From NCBI GenBank assembly GCA_023386265.1, contig JAEWKA010000004.1, positions 372,001 through 436,000 of the forward strand: a DNA stretch of 64,000 nucleotides. The letters are read 5' to 3'. Below, piece by piece: positions 7,189 to 15,650 of this stretch (its first letter is position 1; every line of letters starts with the position of its first letter). The notes beneath the pieces are model-generated. The model was not told where the DNA came from and did not search any database. It saw only the letters and a program-made list of their open reading frames with translations. The translations under genes were made by a program, and so were the position numbers. The stretch is from Bacillota bacterium. GTDB lineage: Bacteria; Bacillota; Clostridia; Oscillospirales; Oscillospiraceae.

Positions 7189-8916
7189 ATGAAGGCTTTA
7201 ACTACGCAAATAATAAGCATTTTAAATGACACGCAATTATCCATGTCTGAGCGTGTAGATCAGCTTAAAGTAGAATGTAATCACCGCCGCAGCGAAAATA
7301 GATTAACTATAAAATTTGTAATTGAATTATTATCTGAATTCATTCTGCCACTCCGTCATGACGTAGAAATTAATAATTATCTTTTTCAATATGTAACTGA
7401 AAACATATATAAGAACCTTAAGATTATACTGGAAGGTTCAACGTGCACATATTTTAATGCCGTATGTGGCGAACTTCTTTGGAAACATTATCATGACAAG
7501 CAACTTGCTAGTTTGGCGCTGAATGCATTTCTCTCAGAAATTTACTCTCCGACCTATGACGATGGATATTACTTCACACATATGGCAACAGGAATTTGCA
7601 GAGTGTATTCCAAATTTAAACAATCGTCATTTCCAATTAAAAGTTTTTTCGAAATATGTATGGCTTATGTTGATAAACATATTGATGATTCTGGTTATTG
7701 CGTACTCTTTATTTTAAATGGCCTTTTTGATTGCAATGTACATTCGGACCAAGTTGAAAACACTATACTTAATGCAATGAGGGGTTTTAGAGAAAAAGGA
7801 AATTATTCAAGAGCTATTGCTTTTAGTGAAAGTCTTGAAAAATATTATCGCCGCAATAAAATTAAAACCGAAAGCATTCTCATTGAAAGAGCAAAGGATT
7901 ATGAACTGGAAGCTGAACAATACGACTGGTTAAATCCTCAATCTTCACAGAATATAATTCATTTAATCCAGAGTGCGATGAACACCTGGTCTTGCATTGA
8001 GGGACCAACTGCTAAACTAGAAAGAAGACGCCTTGCGAAAAAACTGGATCCAGTAAAGCAGCTTTCATTGAAAACAATGCAAGAATTTGCTTCAGATCCA
8101 ATAGATTTAACAAATGCCATGTCTGGCATTGAGGAGATCCTTAGTAGATCTTCTTTTGAGGAAGTTATCCTCAACTGTGCACGATTAATTCCAATGAAAA
8201 GCCCTTCTGTTCTTAAGGATGAAATGATGTCGGCCGGTTTTTCTTTTACTGCCTTTGCATCGACTTCAATTATTGATAGTAAAGGCAGAAAACGATGCAT
8301 AGTACCTTCACCTTTTAATGCAACACCTGAAGAATTTGAAAGTTTATTAGAACATAAAGCAGGAGAGGAATACATTCTATCTGCTGATTTTATAATTAAG
8401 CGTTTTTTATGGAGTGCTAAAGAAAGGTTTTCATTTACAAAAGAAAACCTTCAGTTTATTGCAGATTCAAACTGTTTTATACCGCCTGATAGGAAGGATT
8501 CATTTTTAATCGGCCTAACGGCAGGTTTTAACCTAGATTTAGTTACCTCAATGCAAGTCCTTATGCCTCAGGTTGAAAATGCTATTCGCATCCTTGCAGA
8601 AAATTGCGGTGCTGTTGTTTACAAAACTAGTTCGGACGGAACAGAAGAATGTCTTTCATTTGAAAGTGTTTTAAGCCTCCCAGAAGTAATTGATTGTCTT
8701 GATGAAACGTTTTTATTCAATTTGAAGGTTTTTTTTACAAGCGTTTATGGAATAGGGATGCGTAATATTGTAAGTCACGGCCTAAACTCCGACGACGAAC
8801 TCCAATCGGCTCCAAGTCTCGCAGCATGGTGGTATACGTTGCGTATATGCTGTAATTATTGTCCTGAACTGCGCAGACGCATTATATCGCAACAGGAAAG
8901 CCACAATGAACCTTGA
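7189..8916 (+). CDS. Putative HEPN-type (DUF4209-like) protein, second cargo gene
   Basis: 575 aa from the ATG at 7189; a GTG four codons upstream is possible, and no clear ribosome site decides between them. It is mostly predicted alpha-helical. Near the C-terminus the segment GMRNIVSHGL contains R525-N526-x3-H530, the RNxxxH pattern typical of HEPN ribonucleases and of the C-terminus of DUF4209-type proteins. No transmembrane segments are seen. It sits only 20 nt behind the OLD-like ATPase. Inference: a nuclease effector, possibly held in check or triggered by the neighbouring ATPase. The family call rests on one short motif and overall helical character. Confidence 0.5.
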   Translation: MKALTTQIISILNDTQLSMSERVDQLKVECNHRRSENRLTIKFVIELLSEFILPLRHDVEINNYLFQYVTENIYKNLKIILEGSTCTYFNAVCGELLWKHYHDKQLASLALNAFLSEIYSPTYDDGYYFTHMATGICRVYSKFKQSSFPIKSFFEICMAYVDKHIDDSGYCVLFILNGLFDCNVHSDQVENTILNAMRGFREKGNYSRAIAFSESLEKYYRRNKIKTESILIERAKDYELEAEQYDWLNPQSSQNIIHLIQSAMNTWSCIEGPTAKLERRRLAKKLDPVKQLSLKTMQEFASDPIDLTNAMSGIEEILSRSSFEEVILNCARLIPMKSPSVLKDEMMSAGFSFTAFASTSIIDSKGRKRCIVPSPFNATPEEFESLLEHKAGEEYILSADFIIKRFLWSAKERFSFTKENLQFIADSNCFIPPDRKDSFLIGLTAGFNLDLVTSMQVLMPQVENAIRILAENCGAVVYKTSSDGTEECLSFESVLSLPEVIDCLDETFLFNLKVFFTSVYGIGMRNIVSHGLNSDDELQSAPSLAAWWYTLRICCNYCPELRRRIISQQESHNEP

Positions 8917-8975
8917 TTTATAATAAAATCAATAATCTGCATTAAATATTACATAGAAAGAAGGCTTGATTCAGT

Positions 8976-9482
8976 ATGAAGGAAGAATTTGAGCTTCGCG
9001 AAAAAAGGCTGAACCTAGTATACAAAATACTATACGTCCTAGCAGCTTTGTGGGCAGCAATATTTATTTCATATATTCAGAACCCAGGTAATACCGCGCC
9101 CGTTTACTGTTGCTTTTTAGCCATTCTCACTACATCAATTTCAAATATCCTATCCTTCATTTTTGGTGAACTCAAGTGTTTAAGAATATCATTGGATACT
9201 GATCCAAAAACAAAGAATATTGCCGATATGAGGTTCATCGGAATCTGGGAAACCTTTAGTTATTCTTTGTCAGTTTCTATTGTCGTATTATGGATTAATT
9301 TGACGTTCCCTTCCGTGGTAACTAAATTGTCTCTTCTTGTTTTTATGACTGTCTCAGCCTTAGCCGATGGGGTAATTAACAATATAGATTTTGCTAACAG
9401 TAAGGTAAAATTAAATATACATAGCCTTTTGTTACCGGTAATCTGCTATTCTTTCTTTGCGTTAGTTCAAGTATTATCTTAG
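8976..9482 (+). CDS. Small multi-pass membrane protein, third cargo gene
   Basis: 168 aa, start ATG after AAAGAAGGCTTGATTCAGT. Four or five hydrophobic segments are visible: LVYKILYVLAALWAAIFISY, then around residues 44-65, 90-108, 115-133 and 147-166. A charged loop with KCLRISLDTDPKTKNIADM lies after the second. I do not recognise a family. It lies in the middle of the cargo operon with about 60-nt gaps on both sides. By analogy with other defence loci, small membrane proteins beside NTPases can be pore-forming effectors, but nothing in the sequence proves that here. Confidence 0.6.
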   Translation: MKEEFELREKRLNLVYKILYVLAALWAAIFISYIQNPGNTAPVYCCFLAILTTSISNILSFIFGELKCLRISLDTDPKTKNIADMRFIGIWETFSYSLSVSIVVLWINLTFPSVVTKLSLLVFMTVSALADGVINNIDFANSKVKLNIHSLLLPVICYSFFALVQVLS

Positions 9483-9539
9483 TTTTATTGAATTTCTTAA
9501 AGAAATTTTGATATGCAATAATAGTTGGGAGTAATCTAT

Positions 9540-11915
9540 TTGAACATAAAATTGATTAATTCACTCTACTCTCAGATAATGAGCTCGAGCGATGGTGTAT
9601 CACGAATTAAAGTAGATCTTCACGTACACACCCCTGCTTCGCGCGATTTCAATTCTGAACCTTTAAGTGCCGATGATGCATATATTGAAATTCTCGATGA
9701 AGCAAAGCGCGAGGATATCCGTGTTGTTGCAATAACAGATCATAATACATTTAAAGGATATAACCATGTACGAGAATTATTGCGTAACAACGTTTACGCT
9801 TCAAAATATGCGGACATGCTAATTCTATGTGGAATAGAAATCACGTGCTTTTCGAAACATCTTCTCGCCATATTTCCTGATGATTTCTCTGAAAATAATC
9901 AAACTTCTTTTTTACGAGATATTGGAATCGATGAGGCTACGCAAGGTTCTGAAGAAGCACTAGCCGACAATTTAGGTCCCTCTCTATTAATTGCAAAGAT
10001 TGGTGATTACAACGGCATAGCCTTACTTGCTCACGCAGATTCTAATAAAGGTTTCCTGCAAAATTTGTGCAACAGGTCTTCTAATGAAGGGGAGCTATCG
10101 TTTAAAGGTAAATCACTAGCAAAAATACTGAAAAGTAAGTATTTATACGGGTTGCAATGTAACAGTACTGCAAACGCTCTTGTTCTTAAAGGAAAACTCG
10201 ATAATGTGGATTTTAAAAGGCATAATGGTAGCCTTGCTTTCATTAAATGTTCGGACTGTCATGGAATTTTTCACAATGGAACATATATAGGAAAAAGCGG
10301 GCATCGACTTGGAGAATTCTATTCGGTAATTAAACTTTCTGAGATATCATATGAAGCATTGAAAATGGCGCTCCTTGATCCCGAAATGAGAATATGTGAA
10401 GAAACAAGCGAGCATCAATATCCTTATGTAGTCGGGACAGCTATAAAAAGCAAAATCTTGAAAGGGACAGATGATTTTGCATTATTTCATTTTAATCCGG
10501 AGCTTAATTGCATAATTGGTTCAAGAGGTACCGGAAAAACAACTTTATTAGAAATAATACAAAGTATTATTATGCCTAACAGCTTAGATTCAGAAACTTA
10601 TAAAAATGCATGTCAGAAGTATAGTTCCTCAATAGTTTATGTTAAAGACGGAACTTCAATATACGCAATCTCTAACGAACCTCAAAGGCACAGTGATAGC
10701 TATACGGAGGAAATAACGTACACATCGGATATAAAAATATATATAAAAAAAGCCAATTCGGCTAAATTCCAAACTTATCAGCTTTCCCAGCAGTCGCAAT
10801 TTTTTAAACGATTTCTTGCTGCCGGTTATCAGCAACGCCAGCTTTTCGACTATAGCAGAAATCCTGATAGAATATTGGAGATCGTAGATAACTTCATTAG
10901 TTGGAAGGATAATGATCAATACGCCAGAATAACAGGTCAAATTAAGCATATGACTACTCAGCTTAATATCTTGCTTAATAAAGTGAAAAAAGATCGTAGT
11001 ATTCAAGGAACGAAATTCATCGATTATATTCAAGAAAAAGAATTGGTGGACGAAATAATAAGAAGAATTACGATCATCAATCAAGGAAAACGTCAGCTAC
11101 AAAAATTGAGAAAAGCGATGATTATAGAATTGAACGAAGTTATGGCAGGCAAAGTACATTTAGCTCTAACTAGTAACATTAATGATACAAAATGGAAAGA
11201 CTCTATATCAGTTTTTTCTTTAAATGTTAGATATGCGTATAATTTGAACTATGAATATTACGTTAAAATAGATAAATGTTTGGAAAAAGCCTATTATATC
11301 AGCACAATAATTGGAGAATTCAATTTTTTTGCACTTCTTTTAAAACGCGAATATGACGAAATAATCGATCTATACAAAATGAAGATTTCTCCGTCAGATT
11401 TAGAAAATATTCGCAACCAGATTAATGAGGACTTTATTCCTACTTTTGTCGATGACGGATTAAAAATGAAATATAACATAAACGCTGGAACATCTTATGA
11501 AGAGAACTTCAAAGATAATGCTCAAATATCAATGGGACAAAATGCTGTTGCTTTATTGCTTCTAATTTTAAACGCCGCTTATAATATGGACGATAACCGC
11601 CCACTTTTGATGGATCAGCCAGAGGACGATCTGGATAACAGCTATATATATTCAACTTTAGTAAAAGAATTCAGAAAATCAAAAGTAAAACGACAAGTTA
11701 TTATTTCGACTCATAATCCTAACATACCAGTTGCTGCTGATGCAGAAAGCATCTTAGTATTAAAATTCAATGGACAGAATGGGTACTTATCAAATATAGG
11801 TGCAATAGACTCAAAGTCGGTAGCCGCTGATGTTCTGGAAATTATGGAGGGTGGTAGCGAGGCGATTAAGAAGCGAACGGAAAAATACAGTGCACGATAT
11901 GGACATACCCTTTAG
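9540..11915 (+). CDS. PHP-domain phosphoesterase fused to SMC-like ATPase (TrlF-like), fourth cargo gene
   Basis: 791 aa from a TTG start at 9540 preceded by GGGAGTAATCTAT. The N-terminal PHP domain has a full set of metal-ligand motifs: DLHVHT near residue 26, AITDHNTF near 64, CGIEITC, LLAHAD, and KCSDCHG. The C-terminal ATPase has Walker A GSRGTGKT near 326, a helical or coiled middle region, Walker B LLMDQPEDDLDN near 689 and STHNPNIPV near 723. This PHP-plus-ATPase layout matches proteins annotated as TrlF-like. Known: PHP domains are metal-dependent phosphoesterases or nucleases. Role in this operon, inferred: ATP-gated nucleic-acid processing. It shares a TTGGGAG leader with the next two genes. 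Confidence 0.75.
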   Translation: MNIKLINSLYSQIMSSSDGVSRIKVDLHVHTPASRDFNSEPLSADDAYIEILDEAKREDIRVVAITDHNTFKGYNHVRELLRNNVYASKYADMLILCGIEITCFSKHLLAIFPDDFSENNQTSFLRDIGIDEATQGSEEALADNLGPSLLIAKIGDYNGIALLAHADSNKGFLQNLCNRSSNEGELSFKGKSLAKILKSKYLYGLQCNSTANALVLKGKLDNVDFKRHNGSLAFIKCSDCHGIFHNGTYIGKSGHRLGEFYSVIKLSEISYEALKMALLDPEMRICEETSEHQYPYVVGTAIKSKILKGTDDFALFHFNPELNCIIGSRGTGKTTLLEIIQSIIMPNSLDSETYKNACQKYSSSIVYVKDGTSIYAISNEPQRHSDSYTEEITYTSDIKIYIKKANSAKFQTYQLSQQSQFFKRFLAAGYQQRQLFDYSRNPDRILEIVDNFISWKDNDQYARITGQIKHMTTQLNILLNKVKKDRSIQGTKFIDYIQEKELVDEIIRRITIINQGKRQLQKLRKAMIIELNEVMAGKVHLALTSNINDTKWKDSISVFSLNVRYAYNLNYEYYVKIDKCLEKAYYISTIIGEFNFFALLLKREYDEIIDLYKMKISPSDLENIRNQINEDFIPTFVDDGLKMKYNINAGTSYEENFKDNAQISMGQNAVALLLLILNAAYNMDDNRPLLMDQPEDDLDNSYIYSTLVKEFRKSKVKRQVIISTHNPNIPVAADAESILVLKFNGQNGYLSNIGAIDSKSVAADVLEIMEGGSEAIKKRTEKYSARYGHTL

Positions 11916-11940
11916 TTTATACTGTTGGGAGGGATAAGAT

Positions 11941-13641
11941 ATGAAATTAGTCGAGTTTTCGGTAACTAATTACCGAAGCATTACTGCAGCACACAAACTA
12001 CCTGTTCAAAATTTGACCGTATTAGTTGGAAAAAATAATGAGGGGAAATCAAATCTATTGATGGCTCTTGATGTTGCTATGACAGCGGTAATTAAGCATA
12101 GCCGATTTCGAGACGGCCAGCCGAACACTAGATTAAGATACAATATTAATTATGATTGGGATAGAGATTTTCCTTTACAGCTTCAAAACAGGCGCAGTGG
12201 TCTTGAATCAATTTTCAAATTAAATTTTCGGCTTGAAGGAAGCGAATTAAGTGAGTTTCATGCACTGACTGGAATTAGAGGAAATGAAGATATTCCAATT
12301 TGTATTAAAATAGGAAAAGACAATTTGCCAAAAGTCGAAGTACCAAAACGTGGCTCCCCAGCCTACAATCAAAAATCAAAGCAAATAACGAAATTCATAT
12401 CTCAAAGAATTTCTTTCAACTATATTCAAGCTATCCGTACGGAAGAAATGGCAATAAGCGCTCTTCAGAGTGCGATATGGTATAAATTGATAAAGCTTGA
12501 AGATGATCCCGAATATGTTGGCGCCTTAAAGAAAGTTAACGAACTCGAGCAGAACATTCTTGATGGGATAGCTAGTCAACTACTTGAACCATTAAAAGTA
12601 TTCCTCCCTAATTTGCAAGGTATCGCTATCAGGAAAAACAACGATCAATACTCTCCGCGATATACTAAAGATGAGAGTGAGATTGATGTTATTATTAATG
12701 ACGGTATTGCTACAAGCATCAGTAATAAGGGAGATGGAATAAAAAGCCTTGTAACATTAGCTATTCTGAAAGATAAACGCAATTTTAGCGGAGCGTCGAT
12801 AATAGCAATTGAAGAACCTGAATCACATCTGCATTCTGGAGCAATTCATAGCCTAATTGACGTAATACATACAATGTCCGAGAATAATCAAGTGATAATT
12901 TCTACTCATAATCCTTTATTTGTTCAGCAGAATAAATTAGAATCAAATATTATTGTCGATAACAGCACCGCTCGTTGTGCTAAAACGATCCCTGAGATTA
13001 GAAGTATTCTTGGAGTTTTGCCATCAGACAATTTGAAAAACGCACGATACGTATTGGTGGTTGAAGGCGAAGACGATAAAATTGCTTTATCAAAGATATT
13101 ACCAGCATACAGTGAAGCAGTCAAACAAGCTTTGCAATCAAATCTTGTGGTAATTAAGCCTTTAGGTGGTGCTAGCAACCTTTCGCACGACATTGCAGAT
13201 TTAAAAAACTGTATGTGTAGCTATGTTGTTCTATTAGATAATGACCGCGCTGGTATAGAAGCGGCAGATACAGCTATTTCCAGCGGACTTTTAAAGGAGT
13301 CTGAAATTAAATATACGATATGTAACGGCTCCCCAGAGGCCGAATTTGAAGACTGCCTGAAGCCTTCAATGTACGAACAAATCATTCGAGATGAATTTAA
13401 TATTAATATCAATGTTACTGAATTTCGAGGGCGCGAAAAGTGGTCTGAACGTATAAAGAATATTTTTTTATCGCAGGGTTCAAGATGGACCGAAACAATA
13501 GAGAAAAAAGTAAAGCTTGCTGTGGCGCAAAGCATCCCAGATAAAATTAGCATTGATAATATAAATAATGTCATAATTACTCAAAAAGCAGGATTTATTC
13601 GAGGACTCGCTGATGCCATTGAAAACATGATCACAAACTAA
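11941..13641 (+). CDS. OLD-family endonuclease (ABC ATPase plus TOPRIM), fifth cargo gene
   Basis: 566 aa. Walker A is GKNNEGKS at residues 30-37, Walker B IAIEEPESHLH near 288 and STHNPLF near 320. The TOPRIM domain has VVEGEDDK near 373 and LLDNDRAG near 431, the acidic motifs that bind metal in OLD nucleases. The ATG follows TTGGGAGGGATAAGAT. Known: OLD proteins are ATP-dependent DNA nucleases found in phages and defence systems, including Gabija as GajA, but no UvrD-like helicase partner is present here. It is 25 nt from the PHP-ATPase gene and 52 nt from the KAP gene. Confidence 0.85.
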   Translation: MKLVEFSVTNYRSITAAHKLPVQNLTVLVGKNNEGKSNLLMALDVAMTAVIKHSRFRDGQPNTRLRYNINYDWDRDFPLQLQNRRSGLESIFKLNFRLEGSELSEFHALTGIRGNEDIPICIKIGKDNLPKVEVPKRGSPAYNQKSKQITKFISQRISFNYIQAIRTEEMAISALQSAIWYKLIKLEDDPEYVGALKKVNELEQNILDGIASQLLEPLKVFLPNLQGIAIRKNNDQYSPRYTKDESEIDVIINDGIATSISNKGDGIKSLVTLAILKDKRNFSGASIIAIEEPESHLHSGAIHSLIDVIHTMSENNQVIISTHNPLFVQQNKLESNIIVDNSTARCAKTIPEIRSILGVLPSDNLKNARYVLVVEGEDDKIALSKILPAYSEAVKQALQSNLVVIKPLGGASNLSHDIADLKNCMCSYVVLLDNDRAGIEAADTAISSGLLKESEIKYTICNGSPEAEFEDCLKPSMYEQIIRDEFNININVTEFRGREKWSERIKNIFLSQGSRWTETIEKKVKLAVAQSIPDKISIDNINNVIITQKAGFIRGLADAIENMITN

Positions 13642-13693
13642 TGATTTTTATACCAGCTTATTAAATCACTAAATCAGGATTGGGAGAGATAAG

Positions 13694-15604
13694 ATGCACT
13701 TAACTGATGAACAGATTCTTGAGATGTTAATTGATTATGTTGGAGATAGCCGGTATAAGCAAGCAGTATTAATAGATGGAGAATGGGGCTCAGGCAAAAC
13801 TCATTTTGTTAAAGAAACGCTTTTAAATAGACTAGATAAAGAACTTTCAGTTTTATATGTTTCTCTTTATGGGCTAAACAGCTTTGAACAAATAATGAAC
13901 GAAATCTATACATCAGCACTTGAAGATTTTTTAAGTAAAAAATATGGTGAAGAGAAAGGAAAAAAGCTGAGCAAAGGAGTAAATTTGACTGCAAAATTTA
14001 TTACTGCTGGCTTAAAATACTTTAATATTGATCCCAATGATTTGCCATCAATATCTGATATTAAACAAATAAAAGATGCTATTCTTATTTTTGATGACCT
14101 TGAAAGATGTAATATCGATATTAATCAATTATTCGGTTTCATAAATAATTTAGTAGAACATAACAGTATCAAAGTAATAATAGTTGCCAACCAGTCAGAG
14201 ATAGGCAGAGCAAGAATCTCAAATGATTTGCCAAATAAATACTTAATTGCAATGGATTCACGTATTCAGTTTGATGAAGATAAAAATAAGAAGAAAGAAC
14301 CTGCACAATCAGCGCAGGAATCCATCAGTAAAGAACAATTATTAACTAGAACTAACAAATTATTTTCTGAGGATATTCTTTATAAAAAGATTTGTGAGAA
14401 GCTTATTGGACTTACAATAAATTATCAAGCAAATTTAGATGACATTTATGAAATTGTTATCGATGAAAATTTAAAATTAACAAAAGCAAAATCCGAGCTT
14501 AAATCCAAAAAAGATTTAGTTTTAAATATTTTCAACACTAAACAGCATTACAATATTAGAACGTTTATATTTGGTATAATTGCTTTTGAGAAGTTCTTTG
14601 AAATTCTAGATAAAATCCCTTTTGATCCTCCAACATATTTAGAAGACGAAAAAGCCAAAATTCTAAAATACACAATGAGTCTTTCTATTCAAATCAAATC
14701 AGGGAACCCAACATACTCGTGGGCAAAGAGTGATGCTCAATCAGGGGTTGTTTATTTAGGGAAATCAGTATTTGATGATAGTATCTTCGGTTATAAATTC
14801 GTCGATGATTTTCTGTTGCACCGCTATCTTTGTTCGGATGAAATCATTAAAATTATAACATCAATTATGGAAGAGAAGAGATATGCTGACGAAAGCCAAA
14901 AGGCAGAGGACGCATTAGCGTTTAATAAGCTTCATCCTTGGTGGGAATCAGAGGATGAACAAATCTTTGAGCTTTTTACACAGATAAAAAAGGAATTAGA
15001 AGAACAAAAGTATCGCCCTCGTTATTTCAAAGACATAATCATCACCCTTATACAACTTAAAGCAAATGGATTTAATGAAATTGAGTATGTTGATTTTATT
15101 CCCTTTATGAAGCAAAAACTTGAACACAATGATGTTGAATTTAAAAAAGAATATCTAGAAATCTTAAGTGATGATGCGAATTTAGTTCAGGATTATAATA
15201 AGTTGGCACAACCACTATTTGAAGCTATTGACAAAAAAGACAATTCTAAAATTAGCTGTGCTGATTTATTATTATGGGATGATAATTACCAAACTGTATG
15301 TGAAAAATGTAGGTCATATTATATTAATGGTTATAAGTTTTTCTATTATCTTGATCCTGATAAAGTCATTAACAAACTGAATAGCTCCAACACGAAAGAA
15401 ATTAGTATTTTTCTTAAAGGAATTACTACTATTTATAATTTTGCAAATCTAAATGATTTTTTCAAAGCAGATGCGTCAAATATTCGGAGTCTAATAGAGA
15501 TAATGAATATTGAAGAATTAAGCCATGATAAAATCACACGCAAACTAGTCTTAACAAGAATAAAAACCAAATTACAAGCAGCATTAGAACTTATCGAAAA
15601 ATAA
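13694..15604 (+). CDS. KAP-type P-loop NTPase, last cargo gene
   Basis: 636 aa. Walker A is GEWGSGKT at residues 29-36, followed by a strand ending in LYVSLYGL. Walker B is ILIFDDLERC near 133, and a sensor-like VIIVANQSEIG lies near 155. This combination (GxWGxGKT, DDLER) is characteristic of KAP-family NTPases. The C-terminal two thirds are helical, charged and unrecognised. No convincing transmembrane helices are seen, although some KAP proteins have them. Start ATG after TTGGGAGAGATAAG. It ends 7 nt before a strong terminator facing the phage late genes. Confidence 0.75.
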   Translation: MHLTDEQILEMLIDYVGDSRYKQAVLIDGEWGSGKTHFVKETLLNRLDKELSVLYVSLYGLNSFEQIMNEIYTSALEDFLSKKYGEEKGKKLSKGVNLTAKFITAGLKYFNIDPNDLPSISDIKQIKDAILIFDDLERCNIDINQLFGFINNLVEHNSIKVIIVANQSEIGRARISNDLPNKYLIAMDSRIQFDEDKNKKKEPAQSAQESISKEQLLTRTNKLFSEDILYKKICEKLIGLTINYQANLDDIYEIVIDENLKLTKAKSELKSKKDLVLNIFNTKQHYNIRTFIFGIIAFEKFFEILDKIPFDPPTYLEDEKAKILKYTMSLSIQIKSGNPTYSWAKSDAQSGVVYLGKSVFDDSIFGYKFVDDFLLHRYLCSDEIIKIITSIMEEKRYADESQKAEDALAFNKLHPWWESEDEQIFELFTQIKKELEEQKYRPRYFKDIIITLIQLKANGFNEIEYVDFIPFMKQKLEHNDVEFKKEYLEILSDDANLVQDYNKLAQPLFEAIDKKDNSKISCADLLLWDDNYQTVCEKCRSYYINGYKFFYYLDPDKVINKLNSSNTKEISIFLKGITTIYNFANLNDFFKADASNIRSLIEIMNIEELSHDKITRKLVLTRIKTKLQAALELIEK

Positions 15605-15610
15605 TAATTA

Positions 15611-15638
15611 CAGGAGCCGCGGTTTTCCGCGGCTCCTG
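15611..15638. terminator. Bidirectional terminator between cargo operon and phage late operon
   Basis: A 12-bp perfect GC-rich stem (15611-15622 with 15627-15638) and a TTTT loop lie between the convergent KAP NTPase gene and the polyvalent protein gene. The T-run is short, so efficiency is uncertain. Confidence 0.75.
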
Positions 15639-15650
15639 TCCTATCCCCCA

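Noticed and set aside
5561..15604. Gabija-type system
   Set aside because: An OLD nuclease is present, but no UvrD-like helicase (GajB) lies near it.
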